Positions 1-8,617 of a DNA stretch of 64,000 nt are shown here, in pieces. The stretch is from Streptomyces sp. TLI_171 (lineage in GTDB: Bacteria > Actinomycetota > Actinomycetes > Streptomycetales > Streptomycetaceae), in NCBI RefSeq assembly GCF_003610255.1, contig NZ_RAPS01000001.1, forward strand, positions 2,046,001-2,110,000, in the 5' to 3' direction. The translations under genes and the position numbers were made by a program. Numbering within the stretch: the first letter of the stretch is position 1; each line of letters opens with the position of its first letter. A model generated the notes under the pieces. The model was given only the letters and a program-made list of their open reading frames with translations, ran no database searches and was not told the DNA's origin.

Positions 1-657
1 CGCAACATCCCCGACCTCGACATCCTCGGGTTCGACTTCGGCCAGGCGCACACCTTCGGTTCCTTCACCCTCGGGCGCTTCGCCAACTACTTCCTGCTGA
101 TGCTGCTCGTCACCGCGTTCGTGGTGACGGTCTTCAGCCGGGCCAACGACTCCCGGATCGGCCGCGCCTGGGTCGCCATCCGCGAGGACGAGACCGCCGC
201 GCAGGCCATGGGCATCAACGGCTTCAAGCTCAAGCTGCTCGCCTTCGCCCTCGGCGCCGCGCTCGCCGGCCTCGCCGGCACCGTCATGGCCCACGTCAGC
301 TACAGCGTCGTCCCGGACCCGTACCAGTTCGCCGGCGCCGTCCCGCCCAACAGCGCCTTCCTGGTCGCCGCCGTCGTCCTCGGCGGCATGGGCACCATCG
401 CCGGACCGCTGCTCGGCGCCACCCTGCTCTACCTGATCCCCGAGAAGCTCGTCTTCCTGAAGGAGTACCAGCTCCTCGTCTTCGGCATCGCCCTCGTCCT
501 CCTGATGCGCCTGCGGCCGGAGGGTCTCATCGCCAACCGCCGCGCACAGCTGGAGTTCCACGAGAAGGACGACGAGCCGGCGGCCCCCGCCCGGACCGAC
601 GACGACCCCGCCCGAACCGAACCCGGCCCCGCCGGCCTCACCACCGCAGGGGCGTGA
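1..657 (+). CDS. livM: Branched-chain amino acid ABC transporter permease LivM (5' truncated)
   Basis: Membrane permease subunit of a Leu/Ile/Val-type ABC importer. The frame is open from base 1, so the gene begins outside the window; 218 residues are visible. It has hydrophobic segments typical of the family, the cytoplasmic coupling stretch SRIGRAWVAIREDETAAQAM that contacts the ATPases, and the conserved VLGGMGTIAGPLLGA segment near the C-terminus. The charged, Pro/Asp-rich tail after residue 180 is cytoplasmic and not conserved. The stop lies 8 bases before the livG ATG, so the three liv genes form one operon; the substrate-binding protein and LivH would be upstream, outside the window. 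Confidence 0.93.
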   Translation, partial: RNIPDLDILGFDFGQAHTFGSFTLGRFANYFLLMLLVTAFVVTVFSRANDSRIGRAWVAIREDETAAQAMGINGFKLKLLAFALGAALAGLAGTVMAHVSYSVVPDPYQFAGAVPPNSAFLVAAVVLGGMGTIAGPLLGATLLYLIPEKLVFLKEYQLLVFGIALVLLMRLRPEGLIANRRAQLEFHEKDDEPAAPARTDDDPARTEPGPAGLTTAGA

Positions 658-665
658 GACACACC

Positions 666-1508
666 ATGACCACCCAGACCGTCCCGGGTCCCCGTCCGGA
701 AGGCGCCACGGCGGCCGCCCCGCTGCTCGAAGCCAGCGGCGTCATCATGCGCTTCGGCGGCCTCACCGCCGTCAACAACGTCGACCTGACCGTCGGCGAA
801 GGCGAGATCGTCGGTCTGATCGGCCCCAACGGCGCCGGCAAGACCACCTTCTTCAACTGCCTCACCGGCCTCTACGTGCCCACCGAGGGCACGGTGAAGT
901 ACAAGGGCACCGTGCTGCCGCCCAAGCCGCACCTGGTCACCCAGGCGGGCATCGCCCGGACCTTCCAGAACATCCGGCTCTTCGCCAACATGACCGTCCT
1001 GGAGAACGTCCTGGTCGGCCGGCACACCCGCACCAAGGAGGGCCTGTTCTCGGCGATCCTGCGCGGTCCCGGCTACCGGCGCGCCGAGGCCGAGAGCCGG
1101 GAGAAGGCCATGGAGCTCCTGGAGTTCTGCGGCCTCGCGCACAAGGCCGAGCACCTGGCCCGCAACCTGCCCTACGGCGAGCAGCGCAAGCTGGAGATCG
1201 CCCGCGCCCTCGCCAGCGAGCCCGGCGTCCTGCTGCTGGACGAGCCCACGGCCGGCATGAACCCCCAGGAGACCAACGCCGCGGAGGAGTTGGTCTTCGC
1301 GATCCGCGACAAGGGGATCGCCATCCTGGTCATCGAGCACGACATGAAGTTCATCTTCAACCTGTGCGACCGCACCGCCGTGCTCGTCCAGGGCCAGAAG
1401 ATCGTCGAGGGTGACAAGGAGACCGTCCAGAACGACGAGCGCGTGATCACCGCCTACCTCGGCACCCCGCTCGAAGGCACCACCGCAGGTACGGAGGACG
1501 ACCAGTGA
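666..1508 (+). CDS. livG: Branched-chain amino acid ABC transporter ATP-binding protein LivG
   Basis: 280-residue cytoplasmic ATPase of the importer. Walker A GPNGAGKTT is at residues 53-61; a LivG-type ABC signature (LPYGEQRKLEIARAL) and Walker B VLLLDEPTAGMNP follow, then the H-loop VIEHDMKFIF. The ATG at 666 is preferred because the purine-rich AGGGG lies about 14 bases before it; a GTG at 654 overlapping the livM stop is in frame but sits only 2 bases from that purine run. The last codons overlap the livF start by 4 bases (GTGA), giving translational coupling. Confidence 0.95.
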   Translation: MTTQTVPGPRPEGATAAAPLLEASGVIMRFGGLTAVNNVDLTVGEGEIVGLIGPNGAGKTTFFNCLTGLYVPTEGTVKYKGTVLPPKPHLVTQAGIARTFQNIRLFANMTVLENVLVGRHTRTKEGLFSAILRGPGYRRAEAESREKAMELLEFCGLAHKAEHLARNLPYGEQRKLEIARALASEPGVLLLDEPTAGMNPQETNAAEELVFAIRDKGIAILVIEHDMKFIFNLCDRTAVLVQGQKIVEGDKETVQNDERVITAYLGTPLEGTTAGTEDDQ

Positions 1509-2221
1509 CCGCTCTGCTCGAGGTCGAGGACCTCCGCGTCGCGTACGGCAAGATCGAGGCCGTCAAGGGCATCAGCTTCACGGTGAACCAGGGCGAGGTC
1601 ACCACCCTGATCGGCACCAACGGCGCCGGCAAGACCACCACCCTGCGGACCCTGTCCGGTCTGCTCCGGCCGACCGCGGGGAAGATCCTGTTCGAGGGCG
1701 CGGCGATCGACGCCGTTCCCGCGCACAAGATCGTGTCGCTGGGCCTCGCCCACTCCCCCGAAGGCCGGCACATCTTCCCGCGGATGACGATCGAGGAGAA
1801 CCTCCTCCTCGGCGCGTTCCTCCGCAAGGACGCGGCCGGCATCGCGGAGGACGTCGAGCGCGCCTACACGCTCTTCCCGATCCTCGGCGAGCGCCGCAAG
1901 CAGGCCGCCGGCACCCTCTCCGGCGGTGAGCAGCAGATGCTCGCCATGGGCCGGGCCATGATGTCCCGGCCGAGGCTGCTCATGCTGGACGAGCCCTCCA
2001 TGGGCCTGTCCCCGCTGATGATGCAGAAGATCATGGCGACCATCGTGGAGCTGAAGGCGTCCGGCATGACCGTCCTGCTGGTCGAGCAGAACGCGCAGGC
2101 CGCGCTCTCGCTCTCCGACCGGGCGTACGTGATGACCACCGGACACATCACGCTCTCCGGCACCGGCGCGGAGCTGCTCCGCGACGACACGGTGCGCCGC
2201 CAGTACCTCGGCGAGGACTGA
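1505..2221 (+). CDS. livF: Branched-chain amino acid ABC transporter ATP-binding protein LivF
   Basis: 238-residue second ATPase of the importer, working as a heterodimer with LivG. Walker A GTNGAGKTT is at residues 37-45, the signature LSGGEQQMLAMGRAM and Walker B LLMLDEPSMGLSP follow, as does the H-loop replacement VEQNAQAAL typical of LivF. GTG start overlaps the livG TGA. The operon ends here, 17 bases before a perfect 19-bp hairpin. Confidence 0.95.
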   Translation: MTALLEVEDLRVAYGKIEAVKGISFTVNQGEVTTLIGTNGAGKTTTLRTLSGLLRPTAGKILFEGAAIDAVPAHKIVSLGLAHSPEGRHIFPRMTIEENLLLGAFLRKDAAGIAEDVERAYTLFPILGERRKQAAGTLSGGEQQMLAMGRAMMSRPRLLMLDEPSMGLSPLMMQKIMATIVELKASGMTVLLVEQNAQAALSLSDRAYVMTTGHITLSGTGAELLRDDTVRRQYLGED

Positions 2222-2237
2222 CCGCCCGTCGGCGCAG

Positions 2238-2280
2238 CGCGAGAGCGCCCCGTCCCTCGGTGGGACGGGGCGCTCTCGCG
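2238..2280. terminator. Bidirectional hairpin terminator between livF and the ANTAR regulator
   Basis: A perfect 19-bp inverted repeat (arms 2238-2256 and 2262-2280) with a 5-base loop TCGGT. There is no T-tract, as is usual in high-GC actinomycetes. It lies between two convergent stop codons (2221 and 2296) and can serve both strands. Confidence 0.85.
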
Positions 2281-2295
2281 TTGCGGGTGCGGGGC

Positions 2296-2949
2296 TCAGC
2301 CCTCGGCGGCCTCGGCCTTCTTGCGGTCCTGGGCGGCGCCTTCCTCGATCACGGCCTCGGCGACGGCGGCCATGGTCATCCGGCGGTCCATCGAGGTCTT
2401 CTGGATCCAGCGGAACGCGGCGGGCTCGTTCAGGCCGAACTTGGTCTGCAGCACGCTCTTGGCGCGGTCGACCAGCTTGCGGGTCTCCAGCCGCTGCGAG
2501 AGGTCCGCGATCTCCTGCTCCAGGGTGCGCATCTCGGTGTAGCGGGAGACCGCCATCTCGATGGCCGGCACCAGGTCGCTCTTGCTGAACGGCTTGACGA
2601 TGTACGCCATCGCGCCGGCGTCGCGGGCCCGGTCGACCAGCTCGCGCTGGGAGAACGCGGTGAGCATCAGCACCGGCGCCAGGTGCTGCTCGTGGATCCG
2701 CTCGGCGGCGGAGAGGCCGTCCAGGACGGGCATCTTCACGTCCAGGATGGCCAGGTCGGGCTTGAGCTCCTCGACCAGCCGGACCGCGGTCTCGCCGTCC
2801 CCGGCCTCACCGACCACGGTGTAGCCCTCCTCCTCCAGCATCTCCTTGAGATCGAGGCGGATCAGTGCCTCGTCCTCGGCGATGACGATTCGGGTGATCT
2901 GGGGCGAGTCGGTGTCAAGCGGCTGGGGCTGCTCGTCGGCGGTGCTCAC
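2296..2949 (-). CDS. ANTAR-domain response regulator (PdtaR-like)
   Basis: 217-residue two-component response regulator with an N-terminal receiver domain (acidic pocket E25/D26, phospho-acceptor D70, T97, K119 in VKPFSK) and a C-terminal ANTAR RNA-binding domain (about residues 150-205, with the conserved AFRWIQKTSMDRR helix). Proteins of this architecture act on nascent RNA as anti-terminators after phosphorylation by an unlinked histidine kinase. The GTG at 2949 is chosen because GAGGAG lies 6-11 bases upstream; a longer in-frame reading would run into the upstream tRNA gene. No kinase gene is adjacent. It is orthologous in position to the regulator next to pyk in streptomycetes. Confidence 0.9.
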   Translation of the reverse strand: MSTADEQPQPLDTDSPQITRIVIAEDEALIRLDLKEMLEEEGYTVVGEAGDGETAVRLVEELKPDLAILDVKMPVLDGLSAAERIHEQHLAPVLMLTAFSQRELVDRARDAGAMAYIVKPFSKSDLVPAIEMAVSRYTEMRTLEQEIADLSQRLETRKLVDRAKSVLQTKFGLNEPAAFRWIQKTSMDRRMTMAAVAEAVIEEGAAQDRKKAEAAEG

Positions 2950-3047
2950 GGGGCTCCTCGGTCCGGCGGGGTGCTGCATGCATGAGCCTACCCAGACACG
3001 GTATGTTTGGTTCACCACGGTGGGGGGTCTGACCTTCGATCCGCTGG

Positions 3048-3121
3048 GCCCCGATAGCCCAATCGGCAGAGGCAACGGTCTCAAACACCGTACGGTGTGG
3101 GTTCGAATCCCACTCGGGGCA
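3048..3121 (+). tRNA. tRNA-Leu (anticodon CAA) with short variable loop
   Basis: 74 bases fold into a cloverleaf: 7-bp acceptor GCCCCGA/TCGGGGC, a 3-bp D stem with an 11-base loop reading AATCGGCAGA, anticodon stem ACGGT/ACCGT with loop CTCAAAC (anticodon CAA, reading UUG), a 5-base variable region, T stem GTGGG/CCCAC with loop TTCGAAT, and discriminator A. CCA is not encoded. The D arm and A discriminator are leucine-like, but leucine tRNAs normally carry a long variable arm, absent here. It is divergent from the ANTAR regulator. Confidence 0.88.
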
Positions 3122-3209
3122 CTTTCTCTTCGATTCCAAGGTCTCCTTTCCTTGGCTGCGCGCCGCCGGGGTGATCATCGCCACGGCGGCGCGGCGCGTT
3201 CCCGGGCGG

Positions 3210-4205
3210 TCAGGACAGCGGGCCGCTGTCGGCCAGGCCGGTGCCGGTGAGCTTGACGGGTGCGGCGGCGTTCGGGGCGTCGGTGACGGAGAAGGTGTAG
3301 TCGCCGTCGGTGGCGCCGCTGAACACGAACCAGGCGGCCTGGTCCTGGCGCAGCGGACGGTCCGGGTAGATGGCCTCGATCGGGGCGACGGTGGGGCCGA
3401 CCTCCTGGCCGTTCGGGAGCTTCAGGCGCAGCACCGAGCCGTCGACGGCCATGCCGGCCGGGCCGACCGCGCCCTTCATGTCGAACAGCACCAGCACGGC
3501 GCGCTGGCCGGGCTTCAGGGTGGTGACGCCGTTCCCGTCGCCGAAGTCGGCGCGCACCTGCGCGGACTTGAGGTCGAGGGTGAGCCGGCCGGAGGTGATG
3601 CTGGTGCCGGACAGCTTCAGGTCGACGGGCTTGAGGCTGACGGCGGCGCGGCCGCCCTTGCCGAGCGGGACGACGGCCTGGGCGGTGCCGGGGGCGCCGA
3701 GCACGAAGGAGGCGCCGTCGAAGGCGAACGGGTGGCTCTTGTCGGTGACGCCGCGGAAGGTGATCGGCAGCGGGTTGGTCGCGCCGGGCACGGGCGGGAC
3801 GGCGGTGCCCTGGTCGCCGGTGACGGGGGTGCCGCCGAGGTCGATGGCCAGGTCGGGCCAGTAGTTGACGGCGGTGGTCCGGAAGGTGTTGGTGACGGCG
3901 GTGTCCAGCACCACCTGGTAGTCGCCGTTCGCGCCGGGCGTGTACGTGGCGCTCTTCACCTCGAACTTGAGGCCGCCCCACCAGGCGGTCCTGCCGACCT
4001 GCACGGTCCTCGCGCCCTGCGTGCCGCTGCTCGCGGCGGCGCTCGCGGCGGCGGCCGGGGCCCCGGCGGGGTGGCTCGCGGTGGCGGCGGGCGCCGGGTC
4101 GTCGTCGTTGCAGGCGGTGGCGCCGGCGGCGATCAGCGCGGCGGCGGCCAGCGCGGCGGCGGTCCGGACGGTGCGTCTGGCGGGGCGGACGGAGCTGCGG
4201 TTCAT
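3210..4205 (-). CDS. Predicted secreted lipoprotein of unknown function
   Basis: 331 residues. An N-terminal arginine-rich stretch, an alanine-rich hydrophobic helix and a cysteine at about residue 32 (GATAC) form a plausible lipoprotein signal; a Thr/Ala/Pro-rich linker follows. The rest is a beta-rich globular region with repeated G/V/T-rich strands and no catalytic motif I recognise. Its content suggests an extracytoplasmic beta-sandwich attached to the membrane. Start ATG at 4205 has GGGAGGGAA upstream. The next gene upstream on the same strand (LuxR-type, stop at 4392) is 186 bases away, so it may have its own promoter. Function is not known. Confidence 0.75.
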   Translation of the reverse strand: MNRSSVRPARRTVRTAAALAAAALIAAGATACNDDDPAPAATASHPAGAPAAAASAAASSGTQGARTVQVGRTAWWGGLKFEVKSATYTPGANGDYQVVLDTAVTNTFRTTAVNYWPDLAIDLGGTPVTGDQGTAVPPVPGATNPLPITFRGVTDKSHPFAFDGASFVLGAPGTAQAVVPLGKGGRAAVSLKPVDLKLSGTSITSGRLTLDLKSAQVRADFGDGNGVTTLKPGQRAVLVLFDMKGAVGPAGMAVDGSVLRLKLPNGQEVGPTVAPIEAIYPDRPLRQDQAAWFVFSGATDGDYTFSVTDAPNAAAPVKLTGTGLADSGPLS

Positions 4206-4391
4206 GACGGGTTCCCTCCCGCGGCGCCGGTGTGGGATACGGGGTGCGGCGCCGTCGACCGGGACGCTACCCGCGCCCGCGGAGCCCGATCCGGCCCGTG
4301 ACAGCTCCGGGACGAGGCCGCACCGCGCCGGTGATAACCGTGAACTCCCGACAACTGTAGGGTGGTTGACGAACTTTCCGGCCCTCCGCGG

Positions 4392-5705
4392 TCAGGACGC
4401 CAGGTGCAGCCCGGCCGGCAGTCCGGCCCGGTGCGCGAGGGCGGCGGCCTCGCCGCGCGAGGCGACGCCCAGCTTGGCCAGGATGTTGGCGACGTGGAAC
4501 TTCACCGTGGACTCGCTGATGTGCAGTTCGGCGGCGATGTCCCGGTTGCGGCGGCCCCGGGCCAGCCGGTCGAGCACTTCGAGTTCGCGCGGCTGGAGGC
4601 CGTCCAGCGGGTCGCCGGCCGGGGCGGGGTCGGGCACCGCCAGCGGCAGGTCGACGGTGACGGTGGTGCCCCAGCCGGGCACCGCCTCGACGCTGCTGCG
4701 GCCGCCGAGCGCGGCGATCCGGTCGGCGGTGCGGTGCACCGTCAGGGCGTCGGCGGCCAGCACCCCGAGGCCGTCGCCGCGGACGGTGGCGCGCAGGCCG
4801 CCGCCCTCGGCGAACTGCCAGCCGACGTGCAGCCGGGTGGGCTTCTCCTGGTCGAGCATCAGCAGCACGGCGGCCCGGACGGCGTCCCGGGCGGCGTGTG
4901 CGGTGTCGGCGGGGACGGAGCGGCCGGCGTCGGCCGGCGGCGCGGCGTCCAGCCGGACCTTGGTGTGGCGCAGCAGCGGCCGCAGTTCGCGGGCCAGCCG
5001 GGCGAACGCGGCGTCGGCGGGCTCCTCGCTGAGCTCCCGGTCCAGGTCGGCGGAGCGGCGCAGCTCCAGCAGCGCGGTGACGGCGAGTTCGGTGGCGGCG
5101 CGGCGGGCGGCGGCGTCGTCCAGGTCGGCGGAGCGCAGCGGGGCGAGGATGGCGCTGAGCGCGGCGCTGTGGGTGCCGGTGGACTCGGCGAGCGCCCGGG
5201 CCCGGGCGCTCGCCGAGATCCGGGAGACCGCGGCCTGGGTGGGGGCGGCGTCGGTGGCCCGGTGGTCGGAGTGCGCGACCACCACGTCCCACAGCTGCTG
5301 GAGGACCGCCAGCGCGTCCGCGGGGACGGGCCCGGGGTCGGCGAGGACCAGCACCAGGACGGCGCCCTTGCCACCGCCCGGGCTGGTGGTCACCACCACC
5401 ACGGGCCTGGTCCGGCCCGCGAGTTCGGCCTCGCCCTGCCAGGGCCGACCCGCACCGGCGGCCGCCACGGCCTGCTCGCCGAGCCGGGACAGCTCCAGGC
5501 TGCCGACCGCCGCCGACAGGTCGCCCGGGCCGACGGCGTGCGCCGGGGAGAACGCGCACACGCCGCTGAGCTGGGCGACCGCCAGGTGCGGGACCAGCGT
5601 GCCGACCACCTTCGACAGGCGTGCCAGCAGGCCGGAACGGGGTTCGCGCAGCACCTCGACGGCGCGGGCGAGCGCGTCCTGCGGGCGGTTCCACTGTTCG
5701 TCCAT
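4392..5705 (-). CDS. LuxR-type regulator with histidine-kinase-like ATPase remnant
   Basis: 437 residues. The C-terminal 65 residues are a LuxR/FixJ DNA-binding domain (QPRELEVLDRLARGRRNRDI, then ISESTVKFHVANILAKLG). The N-terminal half resembles a GAF-type sensor fold, and residues before the HTH contain GWGTTVTVDLPL, the G2-box/terminal strand of a GHKL kinase ATPase, without a clear H-box or N-box. It therefore looks like a kinase-regulator fusion in which the ATPase is degenerate. Start ATG 5705 is preceded by GGGAG and by TAGGCT 7 bases upstream. It diverges from a quinone oxidoreductase gene, with a spaced palindrome at 5743-5776, so that gene is a likely target. Confidence 0.8.
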   Translation of the reverse strand: MDEQWNRPQDALARAVEVLREPRSGLLARLSKVVGTLVPHLAVAQLSGVCAFSPAHAVGPGDLSAAVGSLELSRLGEQAVAAAGAGRPWQGEAELAGRTRPVVVVTTSPGGGKGAVLVLVLADPGPVPADALAVLQQLWDVVVAHSDHRATDAAPTQAAVSRISASARARALAESTGTHSAALSAILAPLRSADLDDAAARRAATELAVTALLELRRSADLDRELSEEPADAAFARLARELRPLLRHTKVRLDAAPPADAGRSVPADTAHAARDAVRAAVLLMLDQEKPTRLHVGWQFAEGGGLRATVRGDGLGVLAADALTVHRTADRIAALGGRSSVEAVPGWGTTVTVDLPLAVPDPAPAGDPLDGLQPRELEVLDRLARGRRNRDIAAELHISESTVKFHVANILAKLGVASRGEAAALAHRAGLPAGLHLAS

Positions 5706-5742
5706 GGCTCCCAGCCTAGTCGGGGGCCGCCCGCCCGGGCCT

Positions 5743-5776
5743 GGCCGTTCGGCCAGGTCGAACTGTCCGAACGGCC
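5743..5776. promoter_or_regulatory. Spaced palindrome in the LuxR/oxidoreductase divergent promoter
   Basis: Perfect 10-base half-sites GGCCGTTCGG (5743-5752) and CCGAACGGCC (5767-5776) separated by 14 bases, in the 148-base gap between the divergent starts 5705 and 5854. The spacing and position suit an operator for a dimeric regulator, most simply the adjacent LuxR-type protein. It could instead be an RNA hairpin in the 5' leader of the plus-strand gene. Confidence 0.5.
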
Positions 5777-5853
5777 GGCCGGGCGTGATCGTCCGGGGCG
5801 CAGGATGGAACCCGTCGAACCGAGCAACCCCCTTCCAGAGCAAGGACGTTCCG

Positions 5854-6777
5854 ATGACCAAGGCGATCGCTTTCCCCGAGTACGGCAGCGCGGACGTGCT
5901 GCGTCCGATCGACGTCGAGCTGCCCGCCCCCGGGCCCGGCCAGGTGCTGGTCGAGGTCGGCGCGGCGGGCGTCAACCCGCTGGACCGCAAGCTGCGCGCC
6001 GGCGAGCTGGCCGGGGTCTTCCCGGTGACCTTCCCCTCGGTGCCCGGCTACGAGGTGGCCGGCACGGTGGCGGCGGTCGGACCGGAGGTGACCGGGTTCG
6101 CGGTCGGCGACGAGGTGTTCGGCGCGGTGACCGGCGGCGGCTACGCCGAGCGGGCGCTGGCCTCCGCCGCCCGGCTGACCCACCGGCCGGCCTCGCTGGA
6201 CCGGGAGCTGGCCGCGGCGATCCCGGTGGCGGCGGAGACCGCCGAGCGGATCCTCGACACCCTCGGCGCGCGGGCCGGGCAGACCCTGCTGGTGCACGGT
6301 GCGGCGGGCGGCGTCGGCACCCTGCTGCTGCAGTTCGCCCGGGCCCGCGGCATCACCGTGGTCGGCACCGCGAGCGAGGCCAACCACGCCTACCTGCGCG
6401 AGCTGGGCGCGGTTCCGGTGGCGTACGGCGAGGGCCTGGCCGAGCGGATCCGGGCGGCCGCCCCGGGCGGCGTGGACCTGGCGGTGGACGCCACCGGGCA
6501 GGGCGACGTGCTGCGGCTGTCGATCGAACTGACCGGCGGCGCCGACCGGGTGGTGACCATCGCGGACGCGGTGGGCGCGGAGCGGTACGGGGTGCGGTTC
6601 AGCGCGGGCGGCGACGACGCCTCCCAGCAGCGCGCCCACGCGGCGGCGCTGGCCCTGCACGAGGCCGGCACGCTGGTGCTGCCGCTGCACCGGGTGCTGC
6701 CGCTGGCGGACGCCGCCGAGGCGCACCGGCTCAGCGAGCAGGGGCACCTGCGCGGCAAGATCGTCCTGACGGTGTGA
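5854..6777 (+). CDS. NADPH:quinone oxidoreductase-like MDR-family dehydrogenase
   Basis: 307 residues, the size of zinc-free medium-chain reductases of the quinone oxidoreductase group. The N-terminal GroES-like domain has GVNPLDRKLRAGE and PGYEVAGTVAAVG; the nucleotide-binding domain has the Rossmann turn VHGAAGGVGTLLLQFAR typical of NADPH-binding quinone reductases. No structural-zinc cysteines are present. It probably reduces quinones or alpha,beta-unsaturated carbonyls in the cytoplasm. It diverges from a LuxR-type regulator and ends 11 bases before a hairpin shared with pyk. The exact substrate cannot be read from sequence. Confidence 0.85.
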   Translation: MTKAIAFPEYGSADVLRPIDVELPAPGPGQVLVEVGAAGVNPLDRKLRAGELAGVFPVTFPSVPGYEVAGTVAAVGPEVTGFAVGDEVFGAVTGGGYAERALASAARLTHRPASLDRELAAAIPVAAETAERILDTLGARAGQTLLVHGAAGGVGTLLLQFARARGITVVGTASEANHAYLRELGAVPVAYGEGLAERIRAAAPGGVDLAVDATGQGDVLRLSIELTGGADRVVTIADAVGAERYGVRFSAGGDDASQQRAHAAALALHEAGTLVLPLHRVLPLADAAEAHRLSEQGHLRGKIVLTV

Positions 6778-6788
6778 CAGCAGCCGGA

Positions 6789-6816
6789 AGGGGCCGCCCC
6801 GGTCGGGGCGGCCCCT
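6789..6816. terminator. Hairpin terminator between oxidoreductase and pyk
   Basis: 12-bp perfect stem (6789-6800 with 6805-6816) and a GGTC tetraloop, between the convergent stops at 6777 and 6828. No T-tract. Confidence 0.8.
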
Positions 6817-6827
6817 CCGTCACGGGG

Positions 6828-8255
<1,428 letters not shown>

Positions 8256-8617
8256 ACCCCAGAGCCTAGGCATTACCGGGGCGTAACAGCGCTGTTCCGG
8301 CCAGTCCCCCCATGGCAGTTGGCGAAAGATTTGATGAACGGACCTGCCCGGCACGGCGGGTGGCGGCAGGGTGATCCGGCCCTGCCGACCTTGACGGACG
8401 CGCGTGCGAGCCGGTCCGGGCGGCGACGCGTCCGGGTCACCCAGATCTCACCTGTTGGAAAGCTCGCGGGGCTGGTCCCGGCGGCCAGAACCGGGCAGAC
8501 TGCCAGACACGTTTTCTACGCGCGTCACCACGGGTGGCGGGGTGTCACCTGCCCTGCCGCCCACCCCGGTTGACGGCCCCGTTTGACGGCCCCGTACCGC
8601 CCGACTTGGAGTCCTCG
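8256..8617. other. 362-base divergent intergenic region (pyk / nucleotidase)
   Basis: No gene of its own. It holds the pyk start-proximal TAGGCT (8263-8268), a possible PHO box (8435-8456), two TCACC repeats near 8525-8550, and a 13-base near tandem repeat TTGACGGCCCCG at about 8569-8594 just before the nucleotidase ribosome site. Both neighbouring genes are transcribed outward from it. Confidence 0.6.
8435..8456 (+). promoter_or_regulatory. Possible PHO box upstream of the 5'-nucleotidase
   Basis: Two 11-base units, GGTCACCCAGA and TCTCACCTGTT, with their TCACC cores exactly 11 bases apart. Streptomyces PhoP sites are 11-base direct repeats resembling GTTCACC. It lies 162 bases before the nucleotidase ATG, an enzyme that would release phosphate, so phosphate control is plausible. 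The match is degenerate. Confidence 0.35.

Noticed and set aside
654..665. Alternative GTG start for livG at 654
   Set aside because: The purine run that would serve as ribosome site is only 2 bases before it; ATG at 666 has better spacing.
3048..3121. Possible integration site at the 3' end of the tRNA-Leu
   Set aside because: The downstream DNA carries only a lipoprotein gene; no repeat of the tRNA end or integrase was noticed.
8569..8594. Near tandem repeat TTGACGGCCCCG before the nucleotidase
   Set aside because: Only two short copies; could provide a -35 but no matching -10 is seen, so no promoter is called.
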